A DNA stretch of 64,000 nucleotides from Medicago truncatula (GCF_003473485.1 NC_053048.1:52945755-53009754); one strand, 5' to 3'. Shown: positions 34,167 to 47,242, counted from the first letter of the stretch. Program-made: numbers and translations. The notes: generated from the letters alone by a model not told the origin.

Positions 34167-37100
34167 ATGTTGCAGTGCATTTTTCTTCTCTCCGATTCCG
34201 GGTGAGTTCAGTTAACCCTTCTTCGCTTCAATTCCCAATTTTCAATTTAATCAATTTTCGATCTTGATTTGATTGATTGATTCATTCATTCATTCTACAG
34301 AGAGGTAATTCTAGAGAAACAACTCACTGGTCACCGTGTTGATCGCTCCATTTGTAACTGGTTTTGGGATCAACCTCATTCCTTCAAGCAACAACCCGTT
34401 ATTGCTTCACCAACACATTATCTTTTCCAAGTTTTTCGTGATGGAATCACTTTTTTGGCATGTACTCAAGTTGAAATGCCACCTTTGATGGCCATTGAGG
34501 TAATAATTATGCGATTATTTGCAATTCATATGAATCAATGTTATGTTTTTCCTTTAACCATTCATTTTTAGTTCCTTTGTAGGGTAGCTGATGTAATCAA
34601 TGATTATCTTGGCGGATTGAATGAAGATTCCATCAAAGACAACTTTGTTATTGTCTATGAGGTGAGGCTATTTCTATTCTATGCAAGTGATTGTATGTAA
34701 CAATTGGGTTGGTTGGTGTCAGACATCGATATGTGTCGATGCAATAGTCACTTGTACTGAAAGTTCAAGAAAGACAGTTAAAGAATTACAACTGGAGAAT
34801 TCTATCACTAAGTTTTTCCGTCAATATTCTCTGATTTATCTGATTGCTATGTGCTTTCATATAGCACTTGTCGCAACAGAATTTGGCCAGCTCATCATAG
34901 GAGGCCAAATCTAATAACAGAATTGTTAAAGAGAAAAAACCGAAGAAATGATGAAAACAGTTTAATTGTAGTTCAACGAGTCTTGTAGTCATTGTGCCAT
35001 TTGGGCTTGACTTTGTTTCTTTTGGATTTATCGTAAAATCTTCAATCTGAAGTTTTGATGCTACACACCTTTCTTCTACTTTTGACTCTTTGCCCTTGTA
35101 ATGTTTGCTCCGAAAATGTTGCCTGAGTGCTGTCAGGCTTTTTTAAACCCTACTTTGATTTGTTGTTTTGTTTAGGTGTGATATTAATCTGTTTTTTTTT
35201 TTGTTAATGTAGCTGTTGGATGAGATGATAGACAATGGCTTTCCACTAACTACAGAACCTAATATCCTGCAAGAGATGATAGCTCCGCCAAATATTGTTA
35301 GCAAAGTCTTGAGTGTTGTGACTGGCAACAGCTCGAATGTAAGCGACACGCTTCCAGGCAGTACAGCATCTTGTGTTCCCTGGAGAACAGCTGATCCAAA
35401 GTATGCCAATAATGAAGTTTATGTAGATCTTGTAGAACAAATGGATGCAACAATAAACAGGTATATAAGCTCAAATATGTCTGTTCTTATCTCTCACTTC
35501 TTAACTTTGATAATTTTATGGATGATTCATTTATTTTTAAATCATGGTCTTATTTTTAAAAATATCTGGTGAAACTTTTAAAGTTAAAAACTTCAAATTT
35601 AGAATCTAAGACAACATGCGACAGAAATAGATAATGTGTTGGACTTCGGTTCCTTTTCAAGGAGGCATTATTATAAATCCTACCTATGTTAGTCCTTCTA
35701 TGCATAGCTGGTCCCAAGCTCGGATATAAGGAGATAGTTGTGTTAGGGAGTCGACACCCAGCGTAAAACTTAGTCAAGTCCTTACGGCATGAATCAAATA
35801 CGTAAAGCCGACCCTACTTAGTCGGATAAAGCTTTGTTGTTGTTGTTGTCGTAAAGTTGAAAACTATTTCTCTGATTGGTTACTGTATAACCTATTGGTA
35901 TTTTTGCACCTCTAATCTGGGTTGGCACTAACTCAATCTTATTCTTACTGGATTGAAGTTCCTTATGTCACTCCTTAACTTGCAAACACAATATTCCTTG
36001 AAAGATAGCAATGACTAAGCATATGCAGATGTAGCTCTGTTAAGCTAAGTCTTATACACATTAAATTTACAATAAAGCATCTTAGGCAAAGTTGTAGCCA
36101 GCTGAAATCATTCATATATATGTCATTTTGTTTGATAAATGGCAAGGTACACAGTAGAGAAGTGCCAATCAAAGAGTTGGGGGATAACTAAAATTGACAC
36201 TGACTTTTTTAATTAATGTTTTTTAATTAACTCAACTTCATTTCTAGCAAAGGAAAGAGTTGAAGAAACCGTGATATTTGGTTTCTTTTCTTTCATCTCT
36301 CTTTTGTTTTTTCTATTTTTCCTTCTATGCATTTTGCTGGCTTATTGAACAGGATATTACTGATTTTTCAAAGCTTGAACTTGTGAAACCTTATATTGGC
36401 TGAACTTTTTTGAAGGATTGTCTTGACCCTTAAGACTTTGCCTTAGTAGTTTGTATTTATGCACCATTTCTTTAAACTTCTTTTATACTTGGTGCTAAAA
36501 AATTTGGTTCATTCAGGGATGGTACTCTGGTGAAGTGTGAGATTAATGGTGAGGTTCAAGTAAATTCCCACATCACTGGTCTACCTGATTTAACTCTTTC
36601 ATTTACGAATCCTTCGATCCTTGATGATGTGAGGTTCCATCCTTGTGTTAGATTTCGGCCTTGGGAATCCAATCAAATTCTTTCATTTGTGCCTCCTGAT
36701 GGACAATTTAAGCTAATGAATTACAGGTATTGTGTCCAGCTATATTTGATGTCCTAATTAGGATTTGAAACCGTTATTTGGGAAGTCATATTGTATCTGT
36801 GAGTGTTAAAATCTGTTTCATGGTATTCCCAAATTTTTATTTTCTTAAAATTCTGGGCATTTCACTTTTTCAGAGTTAGAAAATTGAAGAGCACCCCAAT
36901 ATATGTAAAGCCACAGTTGACTTCAGATGGTGGGACATGCCGTCTTAATGTAATGGTTGGCATGAGAAATGATCCTGGAAAGACAGTTGATTCCGTTAAC
37001 GTTCAGTTTCAGCTTCCTCCTTGCATCTTATCAGCTGATCTGACTTCAACTCATGGAACAGTTAACATTCTTTCTAACAAGGTACTTGCTTAATAAACAG

Positions 37101-37467
37101 CAATATCTCTGCTTGTAATTTTATCTGTTGTTGAAACCATTAAGTCTAAATAGTCAGATGAAATTCTTTGTTCTGTTTTCACAATGTAATTTGAAGCTTC
37201 CTTTACATCTTGATCTATCAGACATGCACTTGGTCCATTGGTCGGATCCCAAAGGATAAAGCCCCTTCAATGTCTGGAACATTAGTGCTTGAGACTGGAA
37301 TGGAACGCCTTCATGTCTTTCCCACCTTTCAAGTGGATTTTAGGATCATGGGTGTCGCCCTCTCTGGTCTGAAAATAGACAAACTGGATCTGAAGACTGT
37401 ACCCTACCGTTTCTACAAAGGTTTTCGAGCTCTTACCCGAGCAGGTGAATTTGAAGTCAGGTCATAA
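34167..37467 (+). CDS. AP3M: AP-3 adaptor complex subunit mu
   Basis: Seven exons: 34167-34201, 34301-34499, 34572-34661, 35213-35460, 36517-36726, 36874-37081 and 37222-37467. They join to 411 residues, close to the Arabidopsis protein. The first exon is only 35 bases. The N-terminal longin-like domain starts MLQCIFLLSDSG and contains FLACTQVEMPPLMAIEFLCR and DNFVIVYELLDEMIDNG; the C-terminal mu homology domain begins near residue 170 with NNEVYVDL and contains GLPDLTLSF. The subunit binds YxxPhi sorting signals and carries cargo to the vacuole independently of prevacuolar compartments in plants. Intron 4 (1.06 kb) has a SINE. The acceptor for exon 3 is taken at 34571 because it gives the conserved FLCRVAD; a second AG lies 11 bases later. 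Confidence 0.95.
35593..35851 (+). mobile_element. SINE with (TTG)n tail in AP3M intron 4
   Basis: Bounded by TAAAGTTAAAAACT (35579-35592) and TAAAGTTGAAAACT (35852-35865), 13 of 14 identical. The 3' end is a TTG repeat, the tail type of the TS family of plant SINEs. The body is relatively GC-rich, with GTCGACACCCAGCG and AAAGCCGACCC. Same direction as the gene. Confidence 0.8.
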
Positions 37468-38158
37468 TTTTGCATTACCATTAAGTCATCTGAAACTTGT
37501 CTTGATTCTGTACATGAGATTTGGTTGCATGTACATGGCTGGTTCAATTTATCATGTAAGTTGATGTATTTTTATCCTGGTTTCAAAGTACTTTAGTAGT
37601 GTGTGAAACGGTTTTCCGAGAGTCTTGCCACTTGTATTTTGAATCTAAAATGTTTCCATTAAATATTGGTATTAGTGAGAAAGAACAATTTTTTGGCTTC
37701 AAATGCAAGTTAAATTTTAGACATTAAACACCATCAGTTGTGGGTATGCAGAACTTCGATTGTTGGGACTCCAAGTGGGTCAAAGATCATATGAATACGG
37801 ATGAATTCACACGATGTTTATATTTGGTACATAAAAGCAAATAAGCAATTGATTAAAGCTGAAAAGAGACAATCTAATGAAAAATGAGCTTCTATAATGA
37901 CCATCGCATATTAATCTTATAAGTTGTTGGGCTTATAACAAAACTGGTCAAGAATAGAAGGTGAATGAATGAATCATCATTTTCATCACCGTCTCAATTC
38001 AAACTTTGCTGCATTTGTACAGTTAGTCAAGCTGGACTTCAACTGCTACCATCATTAACAACAGTAATTGACTTGAGATTATTGCAACAAACTCAACCGA
38101 CTAAAGAAAAAAAAAAAACAGACAAGGACACACCCTTTTGATTTACAACATTCTAGTT
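37468..38158. other. Convergent 3' flanks of AP3M and the PsbP-domain gene
   Basis: Holds the 3' untranslated regions of both genes, which end tail to tail about 690 bases apart. No other gene is seen. Confidence 0.6.
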
Positions 38159-39173
38159 CTAACGAACAACCTTATTCGCTCGGAACGAGGCCATGACTTG
38201 ACGAAGTTCACTTTCCTCTTCCAAAAACACATTTTCTGGCACTTGTAATCTCAACTCATAGAGTTGATTGTTTTCAACTCCTAGAACAGACAGGTACCTC
38301 CGATCCCATTCCAAACGCACCACCCTGTCTTGTGGCATAACAGCAAGCTCGTTGTTACTGGCATATGACTTTATGTTCGCCTAGCAACACAACACAGTCA
38401 ATTAATCATTTAATGTCATTTTGCAACTAGTAGTGTTAAACTACAATGTATGATTCCATTACCATAAGTTTTGTAAAGATTAACTTAAGATCGTATCACA
38501 ATGCATGGCTAAACATAATTAATCACACAATTTTTTGTGATAAATGTAAACCAACCTCAACTTGATAGTACAATTTGCCATCATCAGCAATTCTCTGAGA
38601 AGTGGAGAGAATATTAGATTCACGTTTAACACCAAGTCTAGTGGACATAAACTCAGTAAGATACTGATCAAGAACTTTCTTTCCAGCTTGTTGAGGCGAA
38701 CCCAAGTCTTGAACAGTCTTGAATTTTGAGGAAGAAGGCGAAGAAACTTCAACAGATATATTTTCATCAAGAATATAAGGATCCCTGAAGAAAATATCAG
38801 CACCAGCACCTCGTACTTGAATCCAATTTGATGGATAGTTAAATGAATAACCATCAAATGTATCAACATATTCACGAAACACACGAGGTTGTTGTGCTAA
38901 TGCTGTACCAATGTCGGAGAGAATGTATGTTGATGATAAGATTAATGATATTGCTTTTCTTCTAGGAACTGCAAAAGCTGCTTTTAGCTAGCAGAGAGAA
39001 AAATCAAAGATATAGTAAATAAAATAAAATAAAATAATTGTGAGAAAGGAGAAAGCTTATGAAATGGAATTTACCGAATTGGGTGTGGAAGAAATGGAGC
39101 AGCGAGGGGAATGGAAGTGAAATGATGACATGGGTCGGGTAAGAAAACCCGTTGTTGTCATTGTATTGGCCAT
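38159..39173 (-). CDS. PsbP-domain thylakoid lumen protein
   Basis: Three exons on the minus strand: 39173-39075, 38987-38556 and 38380-38159, joining to 250 residues. The start has a Ser/Thr-rich plastid transit peptide. A second signal follows: twin arginines at 42-43 (PRRKA), a hydrophobic stretch, and an AxA cleavage motif ALA at 62-64, so the mature protein should enter the lumen by the Tat route. The PsbP fold covers about 70-250, with FREYVDTFDGYSFNYP, NWIQVRGAGADIFFRDP and QRIADDGKLYYQVE. PsbP proper stabilises the oxygen-evolving complex; this divergent PsbP-domain member probably has another, assembly-related role. It resembles an Arabidopsis chromosome 3 PPD protein (At3g05410, from memory). 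Confidence 0.9.
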
Positions 39174-39671
39174 TGCAATGCGACTAACACAGCAAAGGCA
39201 AATGGATTAGATAGAGAATAGAAGGAACAAGAACAAGAGGAGGAGCACCAACTATGCGATTCTTTTCCCTTTCTAAATTACATTTTTACCCCTTCTTAAA
39301 TTAATTCAATTTCTCTATTCTTTTTTTTTTTTTAGGAGAATTTCTCTCTAAACAAACTTTATAATAAAAAAATGTAGAAATACTTTGATAACTTTAGTCT
39401 CGTGTGAATCAACTTAGATTTTAATAAATTTATCAATTAACATTCATTACTATTAATTTTTTTTATATTCGACCTGGTTAGTAAGTTTAAAAGTGGTGGA
39501 TTGTCAACTCAAAAGCAATAAAAACATTCTTAAGTGGAAGAAGGTAGTTACATCAAATAGCATTACAATTGTTTTCTATTTTTTATTATTAATTTGATGT
39601 GGAAATCATGATTGTTTCAATGAATGTTTATTCAAAGTTGCTATGAACCGAATCTACTGCATTTAGTTAGT
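39174..39671. other. Upstream region of the PsbP-domain gene
   Basis: AT-rich beyond 39280, no further gene. Confidence 0.5.
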
Positions 39672-40300
39672 TTTGAGTGTGTTTGGATAGAAGAATGTTT
39701 GGTGGAATTTAAATGTTTTTAGGTGAATTTTATTGTTTGGATGATAATTTTGAGAATTTTTAAAATGATGAAAATTTATGAAATATTTTGTTCAAGTTAA
39801 ATTTAAAGAATTTCAAACGACAACTAAAAACTAAGAATTTCAAATTTATTCATTCTTATAATTTTTCAAAGTTTGCATTTTGGTTCTCATATTTTCCAAA
39901 ATTTTCAAATTGATCCCAATAAATATCAAAAAATTGCAAATTGACCCCTCAAAATTTTGAAAATTGACCCTTAATTTAAATTTTCAAATTTGGTAAAAAA
40001 AATAATTTATAAAAGTTTCCCAAAAATAATGACAATGAAATTTTAATTTTTTTTATGTCTGGTAGCCTAGTGGCTAGATTCACACACATTATGTGTGAAA
40101 AAGTGAGGAATTCGGGGTTCGAACCCCGACCCATGTACATAATATCCACTGTAGCTACCAACTGAGCTACACTTACGGGACTAACAATGAAATTTTTATA
40201 ACTTTATCCGAACGTTAGAAATCAAGTCAATTTAATTAAATTATTTAAATTGCTTAAAATTTTAAATTCTTTAAAATTTGTCAATTGGTTTAAAATATAT
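39672..40300. mobile_element. Decayed MITE-like element, relative of 57061-57588
   Basis: Starts GAGTGTGTTTGGATAGAAG and follows the 57061-57588 element block by block (GTGAATT, TTGTTTGGAT, TTATGAA.TATTTTGTTCAAG, the runs of TTGACCC and TTTGG-type sequence, ATTATTTAAATTGC). The right terminal repeat is missing, and the interior is interrupted by a SINE at 40046-40183. Confidence 0.65.
40046..40183 (-). mobile_element. tRNA-derived SINE nested in a MITE, TSD present
   Basis: On the minus strand it begins near GTAAGTGTAGCTCAGTTGG (box A), has the perfect box B GGGGTTCGAACCCCG, and ends in a short A run. The target copy ACAATGAAATTTTA (40032-40045) recurs at 40184 with at most one base difference. 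The related element at 57061-57588 lacks the SINE at this place and serves as an empty site. Confidence 0.85.
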
Positions 40301-40301
40301 A

Positions 40302-40447
40302 CTCCTTCCGATGTCAATTATAAAAAAATTTGACTTTTTTGTGTTTATTTAATTAATGATGTATGTGATTCATAATATGAACAACATACATCACTAATTA
40401 AATGAATTTAAAAAGTTAAATTTGTTTATAATTGACAACGGAGAGAA
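40302..40447. mobile_element. Palindromic Stowaway-like MITE, 146 bp
   Basis: Starts CTCCTTCCGATGTCAATTAT, and the right end reverse-complements to TTCTCTCCGTTGTCAATTAT. The arms remain complementary nearly to the centre, which has AATTAATGATGTATGT against ACATACATCACTAATT. TA flanks both ends. Similar but weaker hairpins are at 53730-53860 and 58290-58368. Confidence 0.7.
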
Positions 40448-41025
40448 TAAACTTACGATTTTAGTGTTCGTTGGAAATGATAACTAAACTGCATCAGATT
40501 CATGAATATGTATTGTTGGTGTAAAAAGTTATTTCCATTTACATTCAAGCATAACTCTTTATTTTTTTTCAGGAAGCGTAACTCTTTAATTTTTCAAACA
40601 ATGACGGGTACATAAAATCTTTTATTACGTTGGGGAATTGTATTTGTTTATATGTAAAACAATTTTACCATGAAAGTGTAGTGTAGATCCTTTAATCTCA
40701 AGTTTGAGTATAAGTATTAGATCCGAATGATTCACCACAAAATCTAAAATAAGTTGTTTGCCAAATGGGCAAAAAAAAGAAGAAATTTGAACAGTAGGGA
40801 TTATGCGGCGAGAAATAGAATCTTGGCCCTCAATGTAAACATTTTCTCTTCCTATACTTATCCATTGACATTTTGTTCTACCTCACATAACAATTGACTA
40901 TTCTTTTTGTTTTCCAAAATTCGAAACATCATTTCTTGAACATCCTTGGTAGTTGGTAGATATCAACCACCACTCACTTCTCACATTTGGTTCTTGGATA
41001 ATAATAATATTGCAGTTTTTCAGTT

Positions 41026-43629
41026 ATGACCGCTATCAACCTTATTTGTAATTGTACCATGAAACCATTCTCTAGGTTTCTCGTAATTTGTAGAAATAAT
41101 TCATCTTTTCTCACAAGATGTCATCATTCTCGTACAATGTCTACATCTATCTCTAATAATCCTCTTTTGCTCAATCTTGATCACAAAACCAAGCACCACC
41201 CTTCTTCTATATTGAAGTTTGGACGCATAATGAACGGTTTTCAAAAAGTTTTGCGGTCACCCTCTTGGAGTTTTTGCCATTCAAGAGCGTTTCTTGGTTT
41301 AAAAGCAACAAAAACAGAATGCATATCTTCTATTGGTGGAGTATCCTTCAAGGCACGTGAATTCTCAAACTCTTTTGAGACCACACGTGTCTTAAGAATT
41401 GACAAAGATGATAACAAGGGTGGAGGGGATGAGGAAGATTTGAAGGAGAAGAATTGTGATAGTTTGAAGAATGTAATTGTGGCAAAGAATGGTGATGAGG
41501 AAGAGACAGATGTGGAGAAAGATGCATGGAAGTTATTGCAGAAAGCGCTTGTTACATATTGTGATACACCTGTTGGAACTGTTGCGGCAAATGATGATTC
41601 GGGGTCACCCTTGAATTATGATCAGGTCTTTATTCGAGATTTCGTCCCTTCTGCTCTTGCTTTCTTGCTTAAAGGAGAACATGAGATTGTCAAGAACTTT
41701 CTCCTTCACACCTTGCAACTCCAGGTAATAATTATCTTCGGTGTCTTTTTTGTGTGTATATTTTGTTAATTTGTTATTTCTTGTTAAATAATGGTCATGG
41801 ATATGTCAAAAATATATTGTCCTTGCTCATATTAAACTATGTACAAACATATGTTACTTATGTATGGTTTATTCGTTAATATATTGTAACATGATACAAG
41901 GATATATGATATAACTTTTCTTCTCTTTTCTATTTTAATAGAGTTGGGAGAAGACAGTGGACTGCTATAGCCCAGGACAAGGCTTGATGCCTGCAAGTTT
42001 CAAAGTTAAAACTATGGAATTTGATGACAAAAAGACGGAAGAAGTTTTAGATCCTGATTTTGGGGAATCGGCTATTGGTCGCGTTGCTCCTGTAGATTCA
42101 GGTTAGTGGCATTCTTTCTGCGACAATTTTTTTTTGTTGTAATTGTGACATTTATTATAGGACAGAGGGAGTAATAATTATGTAACAGAGAAGTCATTTC
42201 CATAATCTATGTTGATCATTGACTTCATAAGATGATTTTTTTTTCTATGGTTGGTTCCTTGATAGGATTGTGGTGGATCATTCTGCTTAGAGCTTATGGG
42301 AAACTCACTGGTGACTACAGCTTGCAAGAAAAGTTGGAAGTGCAAACAGGCTTACGAATGATCCTTAACCTATGTTTATCAGATGGATTTGATATGTTTC
42401 CGTCTTTGTTAGTAACTGATGGATCCTGCATGATAGATAGAAGGATGGGTATTCATGGCCATCCTCTTGAGATTCAAGCATTATTTTACTCGGCTCTACG
42501 CTCGGCACGTGAAATGGTTGTCAAGAACGATGAATCTAAGAGCCTAGTCGGAGAAATTAACAACAGACTAAGTGCATTGTCCTTCCATATTAGAGAGTAT
42601 TATTGGTTGGATATGAGAAAAGTGAATGAAATATACAGGTATAAAACAGAAGAGTACTCTTTAGATGCAACTAACAAGTTCAACATCTATCCGGAACAAA
42701 TTCCAATGTGGTTAATGGATTGGATTCCAGAAGAAGGTGGTTATTTGATAGGAAATTTACAACCAGCTCACATGGATTTCAGGTTTTTCATGCTTGGAAA
42801 TCTTTGGTCTATTGTTTCATCTTTAGGTACACCAAGACAGAACAAGTCTGTTTTGAATCTAATAGAATCAAAATGGGACGATCTTGTTGGTCAAATGCCT
42901 CTTAAGATATGCTATCCTGCTCTGGAGCATGATGAATGGCGTTTAGTTACCGGCAGCGACCCTAAGAATACGTATACATTAATTCTTCCTTTCACTTTTC
43001 CTTCTGTTTTGTAATGATAAGTTAGTTCCAATATAAAATTTTAATAATTTTCGCAGTTAACTGATTCTCTGGTATTGAATGGTGAACATATTTAACTGAA
43101 ACTATATATATGCCTATCTTGTGCAGCCCTTGGTCGTATCACAACGGTGGATCTTGGCCTACCCTTCTGTGGCAGGTAATTATGAATGAGTTTCTTTTTC
43201 ATGTACTGTCAGCACATAACAACTAGTCATGTGTCTGATTTTAGAAGTGGTTATAATAAGAGTGAAACATTTCTAATGATGTGACGATTATGATTAACTC
43301 AGTTTACGTTGGCATGCATCAAAATGGGAAGAACGGATCTAGCTGAGAAGGCTGTTGGTTTGGCTGAGAAAAGGCTTCCATTTGATTCTTGGCCAGAATA
43401 TTATGACACCAAAACAGGAAGATTTATTGGAAAACAAGCCCGACTTTTTCAAACATGGACATTAGCTGGGTTCCTTGCATCTAAGATGCTTCTGAAAAAA
43501 CCTGAAATAGCAACTTTGTTATGCTGGGATGAAGATCTTGAAATTCTTGAAACATGTGTTTGTGTGCTTAATAAGAGTGGCAGGACAAAATGCTCCCGTC
43601 GTGTTGCAAAGTCACACATTTTAGTGTGA
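41026..43629 (+). CDS. Alkaline/neutral invertase (GH100), organelle-targeted
   Basis: Five exons: 41026-41724, 41942-42101, 42266-42971, 43127-43175 and 43303-43629, joining to 646 residues. It splits sucrose to glucose and fructose at near-neutral pH. The first 150 residues or so are rich in Ser, Asn and Arg and then acidic, an extension found in mitochondrial and plastid members; mitochondrial import is my preference because the local order points to Arabidopsis A/N-InvA (At1g56560). The catalytic domain starts at about 160 with [11 protein letters not shown] and includes [10 protein letters not shown] (197-206), [57 protein letters not shown] and [14 protein letters not shown]. The fourth exon is just 49 bases. 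All junctions are GT-AG. Confidence 0.94.
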
Positions 43630-44976
43630 TGATTCTTAGAGACTCTCTCAATTGTACAGTCTAACTAGTTTAGTGTATATTCATGTATATGTTTGATAGG
43701 ATCCATTAATATCATCCACACTATTGTGACTATGATGACTGAAGCTTCATTTTTTTAGGAAAGGGAAGTTCATATAGTCATTTTATCTGTAAATTTATAG
43801 ATACATGTACATATTGATTTTTCACATTATACAATCCTTCTCTGGAGATTTTTTCAGCTGTGTCAATGTACCATTATTTGTGTTTACAACTTTACTTTTC
43901 TCGCGACTCATGTTGAGATGAGATCATTGTTTAGTTATCTATACTATCTGTAATCATAATAAAATCTTTTAGCAGCTAATTATGTTTTCAAGAAATTATG
44001 GATATCTCAAACCATGAGAGCACAGGTATGAGATAACCAACAAGCACATATAGAATACTTCTTCATAGAGTAAGGACTAAGGAGGAGTCAAAGGAAAGGG
44101 CTATTCCCACTCCTGGTTTTATTGAATAAATACTCAATTTCTTCCTGAAGTTGCAATTTTTAATCAACACAATCCTCCATATTACTGATATTTGAAATTG
44201 AATAATATCAATAAATTCGTCCTTCCGTTGATATTTACAAGACTATAATGACATTAAGTTTCTAATGTGAGGGATGCATTTGAAACAACTGAATAAGTTC
44301 ATACATTTATTTGATAATATAGACTCACACAATATGACAAACATGATTAACTTTGAATTATGTTATTTGAACATCAAAATACAAATACCGTATGTGACAT
44401 CTTATATGTTTATCTCTATCTCTCATACTTTTCATCTTCTATGACTTACAAACGTTTGAAAGATCAGCACTGTAATTTGAGACAATACATCTTTTCGTCG
44501 AAAACACTTGAAGCATGACTAGAAATCGTAGCATGACTAAAAATCGGACTGATGTGATAAGTTTCTTTGTTTTCGTCTCATGCCAAAGAGCATTTTTCTT
44601 AAAAAATACTTAAAAAAACACTGTATTTAACATCAAAGTTTGGATGTCAAAATATCATTTTTTTTTTTTTTTAACCTTTTATAATTTCAGAGATTAACTT
44701 ACAATATTACAGTGTCTAGTGAAAAAAATCTTACAATATTACAATGTGATTGTTTAGTACCATTTTATTCAAACATGTTTTTGACGGGTCTTTAAAAATT
44801 ATTTTATACAGTGAACAAAGTTCATTTTCTATTACAAAGACTCCCTCGTTTTTCAAAACTGATCCATATAAAAATTTAATCTCTCACTTGTTCTTATTGT
44901 CTTTCCTTAAAAGTAATTGTCTCAACTAAAAGGGGTGACTCCCGGAACACATAACATCTACCTGAAGTACAATATT
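43630..44976. other. 3' flank of the invertase gene and intergenic DNA
   Basis: Holds the invertase 3' untranslated region; nothing else recognised. Confidence 0.5.
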
Positions 44977-44985
44977 AAATTAGAT

Positions 44986-47233
44986 GGGAGCTTCTATGAT
45001 GAAGTCAGGAAAATGACTTCTTCGGTGAAGTCGTTTGAATGGGCCAATCAGATTTTAAATGATGACACGTCAAAAACCCTAATCATGTTCTAGTGTAGTG
45101 CGGTCTACGGTAGCGTAAGTGAAGGAAAACTTTATTTCATGATTTTAATGGTTAGATTTACTTGATCTCTATGTTATTGTGGTACACCATCTACACATGA
45201 TTTTTCTTCTAGTACCAATTTTCTCTCCTCTTTATTTTTCTTTCTTTATTTATTTATATTCTCTCTCTTCCAGATTTTTATTAAATCAACATCTTCATCT
45301 TTCCTTCATCTTCTTCATATCATATCTTCATCAACTTATTCATCATCTTCATGAGAGAGAAAAAAAACCCAAAAAATAAAAAAATAAAATGAAATTACAT
45401 AATAAAAAAAATGTAGATATAACATGTTTATATATATTATATATAATATATTTCGATTTTAGACATTAAAAGATAGATGATATGGTGGTTACAATTTTGA
45501 TTTTGCACACCTACTTCCCTCTCAAAGCTCAGACCTCCCTCCCATTCAACACTTCTTTTTGAATTAAATTAAAAATAAAATACTTTATACTCAATATCTT
45601 AAATTGTTTTAAATTTTGCATAATTTTTTTTTAGAATATTATAGGTTGCACACAATATTATGGAAACTTATTTATCTTATACAATTTTAAAAAATGTTTA
45701 TAATTAAGAAAATATATTTAATCATTGTCTAAAAAATTATATTTAAATAAAACATATGATAATAATTATCTTATATTAAAGATATGAATAATATTTATCT
45801 TTTTTTTCCATGATTCAACCACATACAATTAATGCCTAAAAAATGTCAATCTCTTACTCTCCAAATTAACTTGTCATTATTTAATATAAAATCTTTTTTT
45901 CAAGAAAAAGACTTCCTTTTAAAAATTTAAAAGTGTATAATATATAAAAAAAAACTTATGCATTAAAGTAAATTTTTGTGTGATGTTTTTGATTTTTTTT
46001 TCTTTTTCTGAAACGTAAGATGTTTTCGATATCGTTATTAACGCAAATTTCTGAGCTAATTAGCCATTTTCGATACTGTTTTTAAATAAATTTTCGATGC
46101 CAATATTTCTTCTTTAAAAAAATATAATAATTTTTATTCTGCAATCACACTTAATACGTATTTAATGCTAGCTGTATAAATTGAATCACACTTAATACGT
46201 TTTTAATGCTTTTTTTTAAGAAGAAACGGAAATGCTAGTTTTTTTAAGGGCGTTTTAATGGTAATTATTACTTATTAGTACGTTTTTAATGTTAACATTT
46301 TCCTATTAAGCCAAAAAAATAAGTTAGAGTACCTAAGGTTCAATTAAGCCTAAAAACTATTAAGACGAAAACGATGATTATATAAATTGTTTTAAATTAA
46401 AATTGAAAAAATGGATTGGGTTAAAGTCACCATGTTTACGATAATTATATTTTTCCTCTCAATTCACGTCGTTGATACTTTAACCAATATTGTTGCCCCA
46501 TAAACGAGTACTCGCTGAACCAATAACATGATGGACATACTAATTTTCAGCCTGACCACATCACTTCTTTTGTGCATCTATCATAGAGATTTGTCGTCTC
46601 AATTTGATAAAAAAATTACTTTTTAATTGCTGGAAATTAACTAAAAGCATAGCTGCTCTTGATTCAATCTGTATAATTCTGCAACTAATCCACTGAGAGT
46701 ATATATTGTCGCATAGCAGCCGCAATTAACACTCTACTTGTCCATCAAGAGTTGGATTTAAATTAGGGTAATTGACTTTTGTGTTGATTAGAAAATGGAG
46801 ATGAAGAAAATATTGAGATTCATGTTATTTGGAGATGTATTTGAGTAGTTATTTTGTTTTTTGTTCAATAAAGAAGATGATGAAGGTATGAAGATGGTGA
46901 TGATGTTCATAATCTTCCTTGGTTTATTTATTTTTAATAATGAAATATTTTTTTATAAAAAGGATTATCATAAAAAGGTTTATTTAAATATTTTTTGAAA
47001 TAGAAGGAAGAAAAAATCAAAAAGGAGATTATGAACACAATAACACTAGTGAATTGCTTAATCTGATAGTTCAAAAAAGCTAGTCTACGGTGGTACATAT
47101 TGAGCAGATACACGGTATATACCATACAACAGTCAACACACATGACATCATTCAACAATGTGGCGCATTATTATTGGATGTAGGATAACTTCTCTGAAAA
47201 AGTCAATTTAATGACTTCACCATAGAATTTCCC
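44986..47233. mobile_element. Non-autonomous Mutator-like element, 2248 bp, with 9-bp TSD
   Basis: Perfect direct repeats AAATTAGAT lie at 44977-44985 and 47234-47242. The element starts GGGAGCTTCTATGATGAAG and its right end reverse-complements to GGGAAATTCTATGGTGAAG. Similarity continues through TGACTT and TGATG.CA.GT over roughly 100 bases. Inside, complementary CT/GA-rich arms appear at 45260-45360 and 46860-46920. No transposase frame is present; short frames such as 45179-45379 are low-complexity. A 9-bp duplication with long terminal repeats is the Mutator hallmark. Confidence 0.78.
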
Positions 47234-47242
47234 AAATTAGAT

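Noticed and set aside
40055-40175. Possible tRNA gene (perfect box B)
   Set aside because: Acceptor and anticodon stems do not form, and target duplications with an A tail mark it as a SINE.
45179-45379. Leu/Ser/His-rich open frame of 66 codons inside the Mutator-like element
   Set aside because: CT-rich low-complexity sequence whose complement is repeated on the other side of the element; no transposase or cargo motif.
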